Source: Blautia_A ammoniilytica (GTDB taxonomy: Bacteria; Bacillota; Clostridia; Lachnospirales; Lachnospiraceae). From it: 64,000 nt of DNA. The notes below the pieces were generated by a model. That model was not told where the DNA came from and searched no databases. It was given only the letters and a program-made list of their open reading frames with translations. Below, in pieces: positions 34,857 through 43,828 of the stretch (the stretch's first letter is position 1; the number at the start of each line of letters is the position of its first letter). The stretch covers positions 1-64,000 of the forward strand of contig NZ_JAOQJL010000006.1 of the NCBI RefSeq assembly GCF_025566965.1, given 5' to 3'. The position numbers and the translations under genes are program-made.

Positions 34857-37287
34857 AAACAACCGTTCCAGAATCGAAAAACAATTTGAAACTTTTTGCC
34901 AGAAGCTTCCTGGCATTGCAGCTCACATAAGCAAAAGAATGGATGCACTGAATCCGGATGTGATTCTTGCGCTGAAATACCTTTATGTATGTATGCCCTA
35001 TAGCGATGCAGGCAATTATTCTTTTGATACCTTTCTGGATTTTGCCTGGCAGGGGATTTATCTTTGGAAAAACTCTCCATATAGGTCCCAGCTTTCCGAA
35101 GAGCTGTATCTGAATTATGTTCTTTTTCACAGGGTCAACGAGGAAGAGATCAAGCCTTGCCGTACCCTTTTCTGGGAAAAGATCAATAAACGGATCCAGG
35201 GTCTTTCTATGAAAGAGGCTATCCTTGAGATCAACCATTGGTGCTGTCAGGAAGCCATGTACCAGTCCACTGACTGCCGCACCAGCTCTGCACTGGATGT
35301 TTACCGTCATGGTTTTGGCAGATGTGGGGAAGAGTCTGTATTTGCAGTAAATGTACTGCGAAGTGCAGGGATTCCTGCCAGACAAGTGTATGTGCCCAGA
35401 TGGTCCCACTGCGATGACAACCACGCCTGGGTGGAGGTATGGTGTGACGGTGACTGGCATTATCTTGGTGCCTGTGAACCGGAGACAGACCTGGATCGGG
35501 GCTGGTTTACCAATGCAGCTTCAAGAGCCATGATGATCCGTTCCCGCTGGTTTGACAAAATTCCGCCAGAGAATGAGGATGTGATCGGTATGGATGATGT
35601 GAATCTGATGCTGAACCAGCTTCCCAGATATGCCCACACCAAACGGATCACCATCCATATAACAGATCTGGACGGATGTTCTGTCCCGGATGCGGAGGTT
35701 CGTGCTGAGATCCTTAATTATTCCCAGTTTACCCCTGTTGCCAGGCTTCGTACAGATGCCAATGGCTGTGTTTCTTTTGTTACAGGCTTTGGCAGTCTGC
35801 ATATCTGTGCCGTTTATGGAGAGACCTATGGTGAATGCCTGATCAACACCAGAGAGGACGACCATTTTGAGTGCATGCTGGGAGAGGGCTTTCTTGAAGA
35901 CGAATGGGAAGACTTTAATATGACCGCCCCGGATGACACGGTAGGAAACCTGGAACCATTTCCCGCAGATCTGGAAAAAGCAAATAATGACCGGGTTGCT
36001 GCCGAATCTGCCAAATGCAGACATAAAGCAGCCAAGTTCCAGCCTTTATGGCGCAACTGTCTTTTTGGCCACGAGCTGAAGGTAATGGAAGAACTGATGT
36101 CTGTCCTTTCCGAAAAAGACCAGAAGGATGTTTATCCTGAGATTCTGGACGAGCACTACCGAGAGGCCTCTGTATACGGCGAAATGTTCCCCAGAGATTT
36201 CTTTCTTCATTATATATGGAATCCCAGGATTGATGATGAGATCCTGACCAAATGGCGTAGAAGCATTTTGGGCTATTTTTCACAGGAGCAACAGGATCAG
36301 TTCCGCAGCAAACCTTTCCTGATCTGGCAGTGGATTGAAGATAACATTCAGGAAAATGACCAGCAGGAAAGAAGAACTGTTTATACAACCCCGGCTGCTG
36401 CCCTGCGCCTGAAAATTGCAGGAAGCCGATCCCGTGCCATTCTTTTTGTAGCAATTGCCCGTACTCTTGGAATTCCTGCAAGACTGAATCCTGAGGATGG
36501 TGCCATGGAGTACTGGGAAAACAAAGGTTTTGTTCAGATACATGAAAGCCGCAGGAAGGATGCCCGTCTTGTTATTACCGGTGAAGAGCAGTATAACTGG
36601 ACCTATTCCAGGAACTGGGCCCTTGCAAAGGCTGACAAAAACGGCTATCTTTTTTTCCAGCTGGAGGATATTCCCTGGCAGAAGACAGGTATCACACTGG
36701 ATGTGGAACCTGGCTATTATCGGGTGATCACTTCCAACCGGCTGCCTTCCGGTACTATTTTCGCCAGCCGCTATGATTTTCATGTAGCGAAAGGTGAAAC
36801 TCACAGGATTAGCCTTCGTCACAGAAATATCCATCCGGATCAGATGATGAACCCTCATCCGATTCCAGATTTTAATTTAAGGGATCAGGCTGGCAATACG
36901 GATACCATTTCCCGGATCACCGATGGTACGCGAAGGATCCTGTTCTGGTTAGATCCTGGCAAAGAGCCAACCCAGCATATTTTAAATGAACTTATGGAAA
37001 TGGAAGATGATTTTTCAGCTATCCAGAACCAGCTGATATTTATTCTTGAGAATGAAGAAGCTGCCAGGGAATCTGTATTTCGTCAATGTTTGCAGGTCTT
37101 CCCTAAGGCTGGTGTTTATTTTGCTTCTTTCGGAAAAGAAAAGGAAATGACTGCCAGAAAGATGTATACAGATTCTGACAGACTGCCTCTGATGGTGATC
37201 ACAGACGGGGCACTCACCGGATGTTTTGCATCCGCAGGATATTCTGTAGGCATGGCAGATATGCTGTTGAAGATTTTCAGGTTGTAG
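34846..37287 (+). CDS. Large multidomain transglutaminase-like protein
   Basis: An 813-residue protein without a signal peptide. The first transglutaminase-like domain (about 130-225) has GRCGEESVFAVNVLRSAGIPAR (catalytic C160 in GRCGEES) and DDNHAWVEVW (H193); the third triad position is in GACEPETD, where Asp is expected. Residues about 255-330 look like an Ig/carboxypeptidase-regulatory beta domain (VPDAEVRAEI, DANGCVSF). A second, degenerate transglutaminase-like segment lies near 505-545 (SRSRAILFVAIARTLGIPAR) with Ser for Cys. The last 140 residues resemble a thioredoxin-like fold without a CxxC pair. The function is not known; the domain order is inferred from motifs. Confidence 0.78.
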   Translation: MFLENNRSRIEKQFETFCQKLPGIAAHISKRMDALNPDVILALKYLYVCMPYSDAGNYSFDTFLDFAWQGIYLWKNSPYRSQLSEELYLNYVLFHRVNEEEIKPCRTLFWEKINKRIQGLSMKEAILEINHWCCQEAMYQSTDCRTSSALDVYRHGFGRCGEESVFAVNVLRSAGIPARQVYVPRWSHCDDNHAWVEVWCDGDWHYLGACEPETDLDRGWFTNAASRAMMIRSRWFDKIPPENEDVIGMDDVNLMLNQLPRYAHTKRITIHITDLDGCSVPDAEVRAEILNYSQFTPVARLRTDANGCVSFVTGFGSLHICAVYGETYGECLINTREDDHFECMLGEGFLEDEWEDFNMTAPDDTVGNLEPFPADLEKANNDRVAAESAKCRHKAAKFQPLWRNCLFGHELKVMEELMSVLSEKDQKDVYPEILDEHYREASVYGEMFPRDFFLHYIWNPRIDDEILTKWRRSILGYFSQEQQDQFRSKPFLIWQWIEDNIQENDQQERRTVYTTPAAALRLKIAGSRSRAILFVAIARTLGIPARLNPEDGAMEYWENKGFVQIHESRRKDARLVITGEEQYNWTYSRNWALAKADKNGYLFFQLEDIPWQKTGITLDVEPGYYRVITSNRLPSGTIFASRYDFHVAKGETHRISLRHRNIHPDQMMNPHPIPDFNLRDQAGNTDTISRITDGTRRILFWLDPGKEPTQHILNELMEMEDDFSAIQNQLIFILENEEAARESVFRQCLQVFPKAGVYFASFGKEKEMTARKMYTDSDRLPLMVITDGALTGCFASAGYSVGMADMLLKIFRL

Positions 37288-37298
37288 TTTAAACAAAC

Positions 37299-37350
37299 AA
37301 GCAGACCGCCCCATGAACGTATGGCATCGTTCAATGGGGCGGTCTGCTTC
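37299..37350. terminator. Bidirectional terminator between convergent genes
   Basis: A long inverted repeat (37299-37319 with 37328-37349) with one bulged base and an eight-base loop, between the stops of the transglutaminase-like gene (+) and the ROK regulator (-). The core right arm TTCAATGGGGCGGTCTG recurs exactly in the terminator at 47251-47305. Confidence 0.8.
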
Positions 37351-37370
37351 ATAGATTTTACAGGAATTCG

Positions 37371-38549
37371 TCATTCATTCTCAATGATATTTTTCACACA
37401 AAGCGACTGTGCTATAAATGCTGCACCTGTCACACTATTATTTCTGGTTTCAACCTTAACTACATGCAAACTCGAATAAAGATTCGAATGGATCAAATTA
37501 TTCAATTTTTCCTTAGCTAACTCTAGCAATTCTGGAAAATCCATAATCAAAGCACCACCTACAAGAATATAATTCGTATTATACATATATACAATATTCC
37601 TGATAAGAATAGCCAGATCCATTGCCGTTTTGTTAATAAATTTCAAAGCCCATTCCTCTTGTACTCTATACGCTTCAAAAATCTGATTTACATTGTCAAT
37701 CTGTAATCCCATTTCCTGACATTCTTCAATTAAACTATTAGTTGTTAAAGTGGTCTGCACACAGCCTCTTTGTCCACAATCACATTTTCTGCCTCCCTGT
37801 TGAATAATAACATGACCAACTTCACCAAATGCATTATTACTGCCCCTTACTATCTCTCCCTGAAACATAACTGCTGCCCCAACGCCCATTCCAACAGATA
37901 AGTATGTAATATTTTCTTTTAAGTATTTCCTCTCTTGATGAACAACACTCATAATAGCAGCTTTCATATCATTTTCCATATAAACAGGTTTTCCAAGTGC
38001 TTTCTGCGCCATTTCCCCAAATTTTACATGATTCCACCCAAATTGAGGTGCAAAATAAATATCACCGTCTTCATAGTTAATATTACCAATACAGGAAATG
38101 CCTATTGCCAAGATATCTTCTGCTTCCAAAGGAACTTTTTCACATAATGTTTGATACATATGGCATATTAAAGAAATGATTTCTGCTGGCTCATAATGTT
38201 TTTTTTGTAAAGTAAAAATATCAGATGCGATTATTTTACCCAGAAAATCCACCATACAAATCCCCAGATTATCAGAATCAATTGAGACCCCTACCGTAAT
38301 AACGCTCTCAGCTACTAATGATAGCTTTACTCCCTTTCTTCCGACTTTATCTGTATTAATTAAATCCTTTTTTTTCACTAACCCTTTTGTAATCAAATTC
38401 TCAACAATTCGAGAGATACTTGTAGGACTCATTTTTGTTGCTTTAACAATATCTGCCTGTGAAATGTCCTTTTCATTATTGTTTCTGATGATTTCAAGAA
38501 TCATTTTTTCATTGTTACTTTTAAGATTTTGTTGATTTTGAATTTTCAT
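37371..38549 (-). CDS. ROK family transcriptional regulator
   Basis: A 392-residue protein with an N-terminal winged helix-turn-helix (about 10-75; DISQADIVKATKMSPTSISRIVENL, core SPTSISRIVENL) and a ROK sugar-binding domain (GVSIDSDNLGICMV, the GVGAAVMFQGEIVRG loop and the zinc motif CDCGQRGCV near residue 265). Such XylR/NagC-type regulators repress sugar genes until the sugar binds. It lies directly downstream of the ROK-kinase/ribose-type transporter operon in the same orientation and probably controls it. Confidence 0.88.
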   Translation of the reverse strand: MKIQNQQNLKSNNEKMILEIIRNNNEKDISQADIVKATKMSPTSISRIVENLITKGLVKKKDLINTDKVGRKGVKLSLVAESVITVGVSIDSDNLGICMVDFLGKIIASDIFTLQKKHYEPAEIISLICHMYQTLCEKVPLEAEDILAIGISCIGNINYEDGDIYFAPQFGWNHVKFGEMAQKALGKPVYMENDMKAAIMSVVHQERKYLKENITYLSVGMGVGAAVMFQGEIVRGSNNAFGEVGHVIIQQGGRKCDCGQRGCVQTTLTTNSLIEECQEMGLQIDNVNQIFEAYRVQEEWALKFINKTAMDLAILIRNIVYMYNTNYILVGGALIMDFPELLELAKEKLNNLIHSNLYSSLHVVKVETRNNSVTGAAFIAQSLCVKNIIENE

Positions 38550-38632
38550 ACGTTTTCCTCATCCATCATTTCATGCCTATTGTTTCAATATCTTTATTAT
38601 AACGAATATTTCACTCTTTAGCATTACAAAAC

Positions 38633-38668
38633 GGGAAAACATGCCATATCATTTTTACATGCTTTCCC
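38633..38668. terminator. Terminator after the M20 peptidase gene
   Basis: Inverted repeat GGGAAAACATG/CATGCTTTCCC (38633-38643 with 38658-38668) with one mismatch, flanked by T-rich sequence on both strands. It separates the transporter operon from the ROK regulator gene, which has a TATAAT-like -10 at 38601-38596 on the minus strand. Confidence 0.7.
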
Positions 38669-38675
38669 ATTTTTT

Positions 38676-40022
38676 TTATTTATCCGTGTTACACCACTCC
38701 ATACAAGTCATTGCTACTGTTTTACAACACTTCACAACATCCTCAACTTTACATCTTTCATTTGTGCTGTGCGCCAAAGCAGGATTTCCTGGTCCATAAT
38801 TGACTACAGGGATTTCAGGTACCCTCATAAGCCATCCAGTATCTGTATGGAATCCTGATCCTATCAATCTGCTATCCTTCTGCGTTTTTTTCGCATTTTC
38901 TTCAAAAACTTTTACAAACGGATGGTCTTGTGGAACTTCCGAACAGTCGGCTTCACATACCCACTCAACCACAGGCGGGTTTTCTTTGAGCCATGGATCT
39001 GCCTCACTGGCTCTGGCAATAAAATCTTCAAATTCTTTCTTTACATTAGGACCAAGTCCAAATTTATCAGTCTCCTGCGGTAAAATCTGAATGTTAAAAG
39101 ATAATTCACATGAAGCTGGATAACTGGACCTGTGATGTCCGCCTTTAATAATGGCCACTTTAACCTGGCAAGGAAGTTTTTCCAATGGATGGTTCTTATC
39201 CGGTCGTTTTGCCCATTCTTCATTGAGGTTATCAATCTGATCCATAATATATCTTGCTTTTTTAATAGCATCGACGGGGCCTCCCTGCGTCCAGTGTGGC
39301 TGCCACTCCTCCAAATGTCCAGTTCTTCCTACGATTTTTATATCTCCCCATGTAATGTTTCGACAAAGAAGACTCACATCCAAATCTGTTGGTTCGCCCA
39401 TGATCCCTGCATCGATTTTGACTCCTTTCTTCTTTAACCAGTCTGCAACTGCCAGAACTCCCGTTCCGCCTGATTCTTCACACACAACGCTGGAAAACCA
39501 AATATCTCCTTTAGGACGATTCCCGGTTTTTATAATCGCTTCAATGGCAATCAGCTGACTAATAAGACCGCCCAGTTCATCCACACAGCCACGACCATAT
39601 AATACACCGTCATCAATCTCTGCCGCAAATGGATGATGCTTCCATAATTCAATATCATCAGCTGCAACAACATCACAATGACCAATCAGTAAAATTGATT
39701 TTGCATTTTCCGGATCGGTGCCAGGCAGCTTAGCAACAATATTAGGCCTGTCCTTAAAATTGATTTTATCAGTATAACCAGTGATAAAACCAGGCATATC
39801 TCTGTATTCTTCAAGTTCATTCAAATCCACATCAAAGGTATATAATTCAAGACCAAGTGTTTTTATTTTTTCTATAAGTATCTTCTCACACTCAGCTTCA
39901 TTATATCCATGTTCCATTGCATAAAGCGGATTAACCGGCTTTGCCTGTATACATTTTTGTAAAAGTGAAATCAATTCATCTTTATTGTTTTCGATATATG
40001 CATTTACTTCTTGTATGTTCAT
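38676..40022 (-). CDS. M20 family metallopeptidase (ArgE/DapE-like)
   Basis: A 448-residue zinc hydrolase with the M20 metal ligands in LLIGHCDVVAADD (H and first D), GRGCVDELGG (bridging D) and CEESGGTG (catalytic E pair), a dimerisation domain in the middle, and GFHTDTGWLM near the end. It hydrolyses an amide bond: a peptide or an N-acyl amino acid. It is the last gene of a sugar-uptake operon, which suggests that the imported compound contains an amide-linked part (inference). Confidence 0.88.
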   Translation of the reverse strand: MNIQEVNAYIENNKDELISLLQKCIQAKPVNPLYAMEHGYNEAECEKILIEKIKTLGLELYTFDVDLNELEEYRDMPGFITGYTDKINFKDRPNIVAKLPGTDPENAKSILLIGHCDVVAADDIELWKHHPFAAEIDDGVLYGRGCVDELGGLISQLIAIEAIIKTGNRPKGDIWFSSVVCEESGGTGVLAVADWLKKKGVKIDAGIMGEPTDLDVSLLCRNITWGDIKIVGRTGHLEEWQPHWTQGGPVDAIKKARYIMDQIDNLNEEWAKRPDKNHPLEKLPCQVKVAIIKGGHHRSSYPASCELSFNIQILPQETDKFGLGPNVKKEFEDFIARASEADPWLKENPPVVEWVCEADCSEVPQDHPFVKVFEENAKKTQKDSRLIGSGFHTDTGWLMRVPEIPVVNYGPGNPALAHSTNERCKVEDVVKCCKTVAMTCMEWCNTDK

Positions 40023-40108
40023 ATTTTTATACCTTTCCTTTCTGCGAAATACATCAATGTACCTTGAAACATCTACTCTGATTTCTGTTTTCAGTCCCAG
40101 TATTTTGC

Positions 40109-41050
40109 TTAATCATCTTCACGCACGGTGCTGACTGCCACTGCAATAATGATTACAATACCTCTTACAATCGTCTGCTGATATACACTTAAGCCATACA
40201 TGACAAGTGCATTATCCAGCATTCCCATCATTAATGCCCCAACAATTGCACCATATACAGAAACCTTTCCACCCATCATAGATGTTCCGCCAAGCACTGA
40301 TGCTGCAATTACAGATGTACCAGAATCTTCACCCAGTGTGTAGCGACCGCCGCCAAATCTTCCAGCCCAGAGAATTCCAGCCAATGCACATAAAACACTC
40401 ATCAATATCATTACATTCATCTGCACTTTTGCAATATTAATCCCAGAATATTTTGCAGATGTAGTGTTTCCACCAACTGCTAAAACCTTTCTGCCAAATG
40501 GCATTTTGTACATAAGCAATACACCAATAATAAAAACACCTAACATCCAGATTAAGACAGAAGGAACAACTCCAATATTTCCTCCACCAAAAATATTAAT
40601 AAAAGTTTTATTAGTTATAGGTACTGATTGTAAATTTGTAATTGTTCTGGCCATTCCGGTAAACACGGTTTGAGTTCCAAGCGTTGCTATGAATGGCGGC
40701 ATTTTAAGATATGCAATTAAAAATCCATTTAATACACCTGCTAACACACCAAATAGCAATCCTGCTATAACACCAGCAATCAATCCATATTGCTGAAGAA
40801 ATAAACCACATACCAAAGATGTACATGCTACCAATGGTCCTGTAGACAAATCTATCAATGCAGCACCTAATACAAATGTCATACCAACTGCCATAATTGC
40901 CACCAGACAGGTTTGTCTTAAAATGTTCATTATGTTACTTATAGATGCAAATCCAGCACCTACATTTCGTAATGTAATTGAAAAGATAACAAATAAAGCT
41001 ATAAAGGCAATGTAAATGATTGATTTTTGAATGTCAAACTTTTTTTTCAT
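40109..41050 (-). CDS. Ribose-type sugar ABC transporter permease (RbsC-like)
   Basis: A 313-residue permease with about eight to ten hydrophobic segments and the RbsC/XylH signature LVCGLFLQQYG, FIATLGTQTVFTGMARTIT and GGNTTSAKYSGINI. It forms the channel with the ATPase encoded at 41068-42561. The start has an AAGAGGTG ribosome site. Confidence 0.92.
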   Translation of the reverse strand: MKKKFDIQKSIIYIAFIALFVIFSITLRNVGAGFASISNIMNILRQTCLVAIMAVGMTFVLGAALIDLSTGPLVACTSLVCGLFLQQYGLIAGVIAGLLFGVLAGVLNGFLIAYLKMPPFIATLGTQTVFTGMARTITNLQSVPITNKTFINIFGGGNIGVVPSVLIWMLGVFIIGVLLMYKMPFGRKVLAVGGNTTSAKYSGINIAKVQMNVMILMSVLCALAGILWAGRFGGGRYTLGEDSGTSVIAASVLGGTSMMGGKVSVYGAIVGALMMGMLDNALVMYGLSVYQQTIVRGIVIIIAVAVSTVREDD

Positions 41051-41067
41051 GCTAATGCACCTCTTCC

Positions 41068-42561
41068 CTATTGTATTTCCGTTGCCAATTTATCCTGTGT
41101 AATAGAAACATAATCTTCATTCATCAATTCTTTCGTTACTTTTCTATTCTTTAACACATAGATTCGATTGCAATTTTGATTTACCTCTTCAATCTCTGAT
41201 GATGCTAAAAGCACTGCACCGCCATCCACTTTAAACTGATCAATAATTTTCATAATTTCTGCTTTTGCGCCAACATCAACACCATATGTAGGATCATCCA
41301 TGATCAGAATTTTAGGATCAGTCGCCAACGCTTTTGAAATTACCACTTTTTGTTGATTACCTCCAGATAAGCTCTTCACAAGATCATCTCTGCCATTCGA
41401 TTTAATATTCACTCTCTTTATGTAGTCATCTACAAGTTCATTTCCTGCTTTATCATTGACAAATATTTTCTTTGCAAGCTTTTTCAGAATAGGGATTTCA
41501 ATGTTGAATTTGATAGAATGTTCTACGCTCAACCCTTGAAATCTTCTACTTTCCGGTATAAGATAAATACCATTCTCAACTGCATCTACCGGATTTTTTA
41601 TTGTAACTTTTTTTCCTTGTACATATATCTCTCCAGATTTTAACTTATCCAGTCCGAATATAGCTCTAAACAATTCTGTTCTGCCACATCCCTTCAAACC
41701 GGCAAATCCTACTGCTTCTTTTGGATATATTTTTATTGACAAAGGTGTTTTAATAAAGTTTGTAGTGATATCTTTCAATTCAAGAACTGGTTGTGCTTTC
41801 TCTACATTGGTAATCGTTCTGTCAAATGTTAAATCGGTTTGTTCTTGCCCCAGCATCGCCTCGATCATTTTCTTCATTGACACATTACTTGTTTTGTCGT
41901 GAAGTGTCATAATCCCATCTCGTATAACTGCTATACTGTCACAATTATCTATAATTTCCTGAAGATGATGTGTTATCAAGATAATTGATATCCCATTTTC
42001 CTTCAGCTTCTTTACCATTTTATATAATTTTGCTGCTTGTTTGTCATCCAATGATGCTGTCGGTTCATCCATAAGCAAAATTTGTTTGTTTTTTAATACC
42101 GCTTTACATATTTCAACCATCTGCTTATCCGCTGACCCTAAATTTTTAATCTTCTGATGTATATCAATACTGATATCGTATTTTTTCATAAAAGAAAGGA
42201 CCCTATCTTGTTCCTCTTTTTCTTTTATAATATTATGGCTTTTTATCTCATTATTAAGATATATATTTTCTAAAACCGTCATTTCAGGAATCAAACTTAA
42301 TTCCTGAAATATCATTCCTACCAAATCATAAGTTTCTCTATGCGATTCTTCCTTAACATTCTTTTGAAAGATTTCCACGTTTCCAGAATCTGCATGATAC
42401 AAACCCTGAATAATTTTTAACAGAGTACTTTTTCCCGCACCGTTTTTTCCAACAAGCCCACAAACTTCTCCCTTATCCAGCGCAAAATTTACATTTTTTA
42501 AAACTGGCACCCCATTAAATCCTATGCAAATATCTGACATATTTAGTGCTTTTTGACTCAT
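41068..42561 (-). CDS. Ribose-type sugar ABC transporter ATPase (RbsA-like, two NBDs)
   Basis: A 497-residue protein with two ABC domains. The first has Walker A GKNGAGKSTLL and Walker B ILLMDEPTASLD; the second has the usual degenerate Walker A of this family (GLKGCGRTELFRA), the signature SLSGGNQQKV and ILIMDDPTYGVDVGAK. It drives import of a monosaccharide or small sugar conjugate. Confidence 0.93.
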   Translation of the reverse strand: MSQKALNMSDICIGFNGVPVLKNVNFALDKGEVCGLVGKNGAGKSTLLKIIQGLYHADSGNVEIFQKNVKEESHRETYDLVGMIFQELSLIPEMTVLENIYLNNEIKSHNIIKEKEEQDRVLSFMKKYDISIDIHQKIKNLGSADKQMVEICKAVLKNKQILLMDEPTASLDDKQAAKLYKMVKKLKENGISIILITHHLQEIIDNCDSIAVIRDGIMTLHDKTSNVSMKKMIEAMLGQEQTDLTFDRTITNVEKAQPVLELKDITTNFIKTPLSIKIYPKEAVGFAGLKGCGRTELFRAIFGLDKLKSGEIYVQGKKVTIKNPVDAVENGIYLIPESRRFQGLSVEHSIKFNIEIPILKKLAKKIFVNDKAGNELVDDYIKRVNIKSNGRDDLVKSLSGGNQQKVVISKALATDPKILIMDDPTYGVDVGAKAEIMKIIDQFKVDGGAVLLASSEIEEVNQNCNRIYVLKNRKVTKELMNEDYVSITQDKLATEIQ

Positions 42562-42612
42562 ATTATCACCTCTAAATTGTCTCCCAGTCCACGACCCAGC
42601 AAGCTCTCATAA

Positions 42613-42646
42613 TTGTTAGAAGAGTATATAAATACTCTTCTAACAA
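42613..42646 (-). promoter_or_regulatory. Intercistronic stem-loop between binding-protein and ATPase genes
   Basis: Perfect 15-bp stem (42613-42627 with 42632-42646) and a four-base loop. There is no T run on the minus strand. It probably protects the upstream binding-protein mRNA or limits read-through into the ATPase gene. Confidence 0.75.
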
Positions 42647-42656
42647 CACCTATCTG

Positions 42657-43745
42657 TTATTTTGCATCTGCTAAAGCTTCTGCAAGTGTATCTGGCACAT
42701 CTGTTCCAAATGACCACTGCCACATTTCATTCATATTATCTACTGTAACCTGTTTTCCAGGTCCGGATAATTCTGCCGGTACTTCCTGTCCAAGATAGTC
42801 TTTTGCAAGTCCTACTACTGCAGCTGCTGCATAATAATAAGCTGAATCACATACAATTCCTGCTATATTCCCACCATTAATCATATCAATACAGCATACT
42901 GTATCCAGATCAATCGTCACAATTTTAAAATCATCTTTTCCAAGACTTTTAACGATATCTAAAACTTCCAGTGCCGGAGTAGAAAATGTTACAAACATAC
43001 CATCCGCATCCGGATATTTAGCTAAAAGACCACTTGCTACTGAACCAGCATCACTGGCAGATTCAATCCCGCCTTCTTCCAATAACTCTATATCTGGATA
43101 TTTTTCTTTAATAGTGTCAACAAAAGCTCCATCTCTTGTATTAGAAACTGCATTAACGCTTGAAATTGTTATTGCCAGAATCTTTCCTTTTCCACCAATT
43201 GCTTCTGCAAGATAATCAGCCGCCAAAGCACCTTCTTCTGCAAATTCATCGGTAACCATTGTTACGTACTGCTCGCCTGCTTCATATCCATCTGGTTTAG
43301 ATCCTGTAAATGCTAATTTAATTCCTGCATCAACCACTGCGTCAAATCGTGATGCCGCCGTATCAGCATCCTGAGGCTGGCAGACAATTCCATCAACACC
43401 CATAGAAATAAAGTTTTCCATATTAGACTGCTGTGTTGCTGGATCCAATTCACAGGAAGCTTCTCCGGCTACTTTTATTCCAAGTGCTTTACATGCATCC
43501 TCAAATCCACGCATTTGTCCATAACCAAATTCGGATTCTGTTGGAGTTTCAATAGCAAAGCTTAAATCCATTTCTTTGATTTTATCAATTTCTTCGTTTG
43601 AAAGCCCCCACTGTTCTCCTGCCCATTCAAAATAATATCCGTCGCTATTCTCTTTTTCCTCAGCCATAACATTAATAGATCCAATTGTGGTTACTGCACA
43701 AAGTGCTGCCATTCCCATTGCAAATAATCTTTTTTTGTTATTCAT
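42657..43745 (-). CDS. Ribose-type sugar ABC substrate-binding protein, secreted type
   Basis: A 362-residue periplasmic-binding-like protein: LSFAIETPTESEFGYGQMRGFEDACKALGI (core GYGQMRGFEDACKALG), QQSNMENFISMGVDGIVCQPQD, and NAVSNTRDGAFVDTIKEKYP are typical of RbsB-like proteins. The signal peptide (KKRLFAMGMAALCAVTTIG) ends VMA before EEKENSDG. Its only cysteine (AALC) is not in a lipobox, so the protein should be released rather than lipid-anchored. I chose the ATG at 43745 behind GGAGGGA over an ATG five codons upstream. Confidence 0.88.
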   Translation of the reverse strand: MNNKKRLFAMGMAALCAVTTIGSINVMAEEKENSDGYYFEWAGEQWGLSNEEIDKIKEMDLSFAIETPTESEFGYGQMRGFEDACKALGIKVAGEASCELDPATQQSNMENFISMGVDGIVCQPQDADTAASRFDAVVDAGIKLAFTGSKPDGYEAGEQYVTMVTDEFAEEGALAADYLAEAIGGKGKILAITISSVNAVSNTRDGAFVDTIKEKYPDIELLEEGGIESASDAGSVASGLLAKYPDADGMFVTFSTPALEVLDIVKSLGKDDFKIVTIDLDTVCCIDMINGGNIAGIVCDSAYYYAAAAVVGLAKDYLGQEVPAELSGPGKQVTVDNMNEMWQWSFGTDVPDTLAEALADAK

Positions 43746-43828
43746 TGTAATTCCCTCCAAATGTTCTAATTTAAATTTTAGTGCATGTTACGCGTTACTA
43801 AGATTATATCCTCCCTTCCCTCGTGTAT

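Noticed and set aside
42657..43745. Lipobox in the ribose-type binding protein (AALC in the signal peptide)
   Set aside because: The residues before the cysteine are A-A-L, not a lipobox, and the cysteine sits inside the hydrophobic core well before the V-M-A cleavage site.
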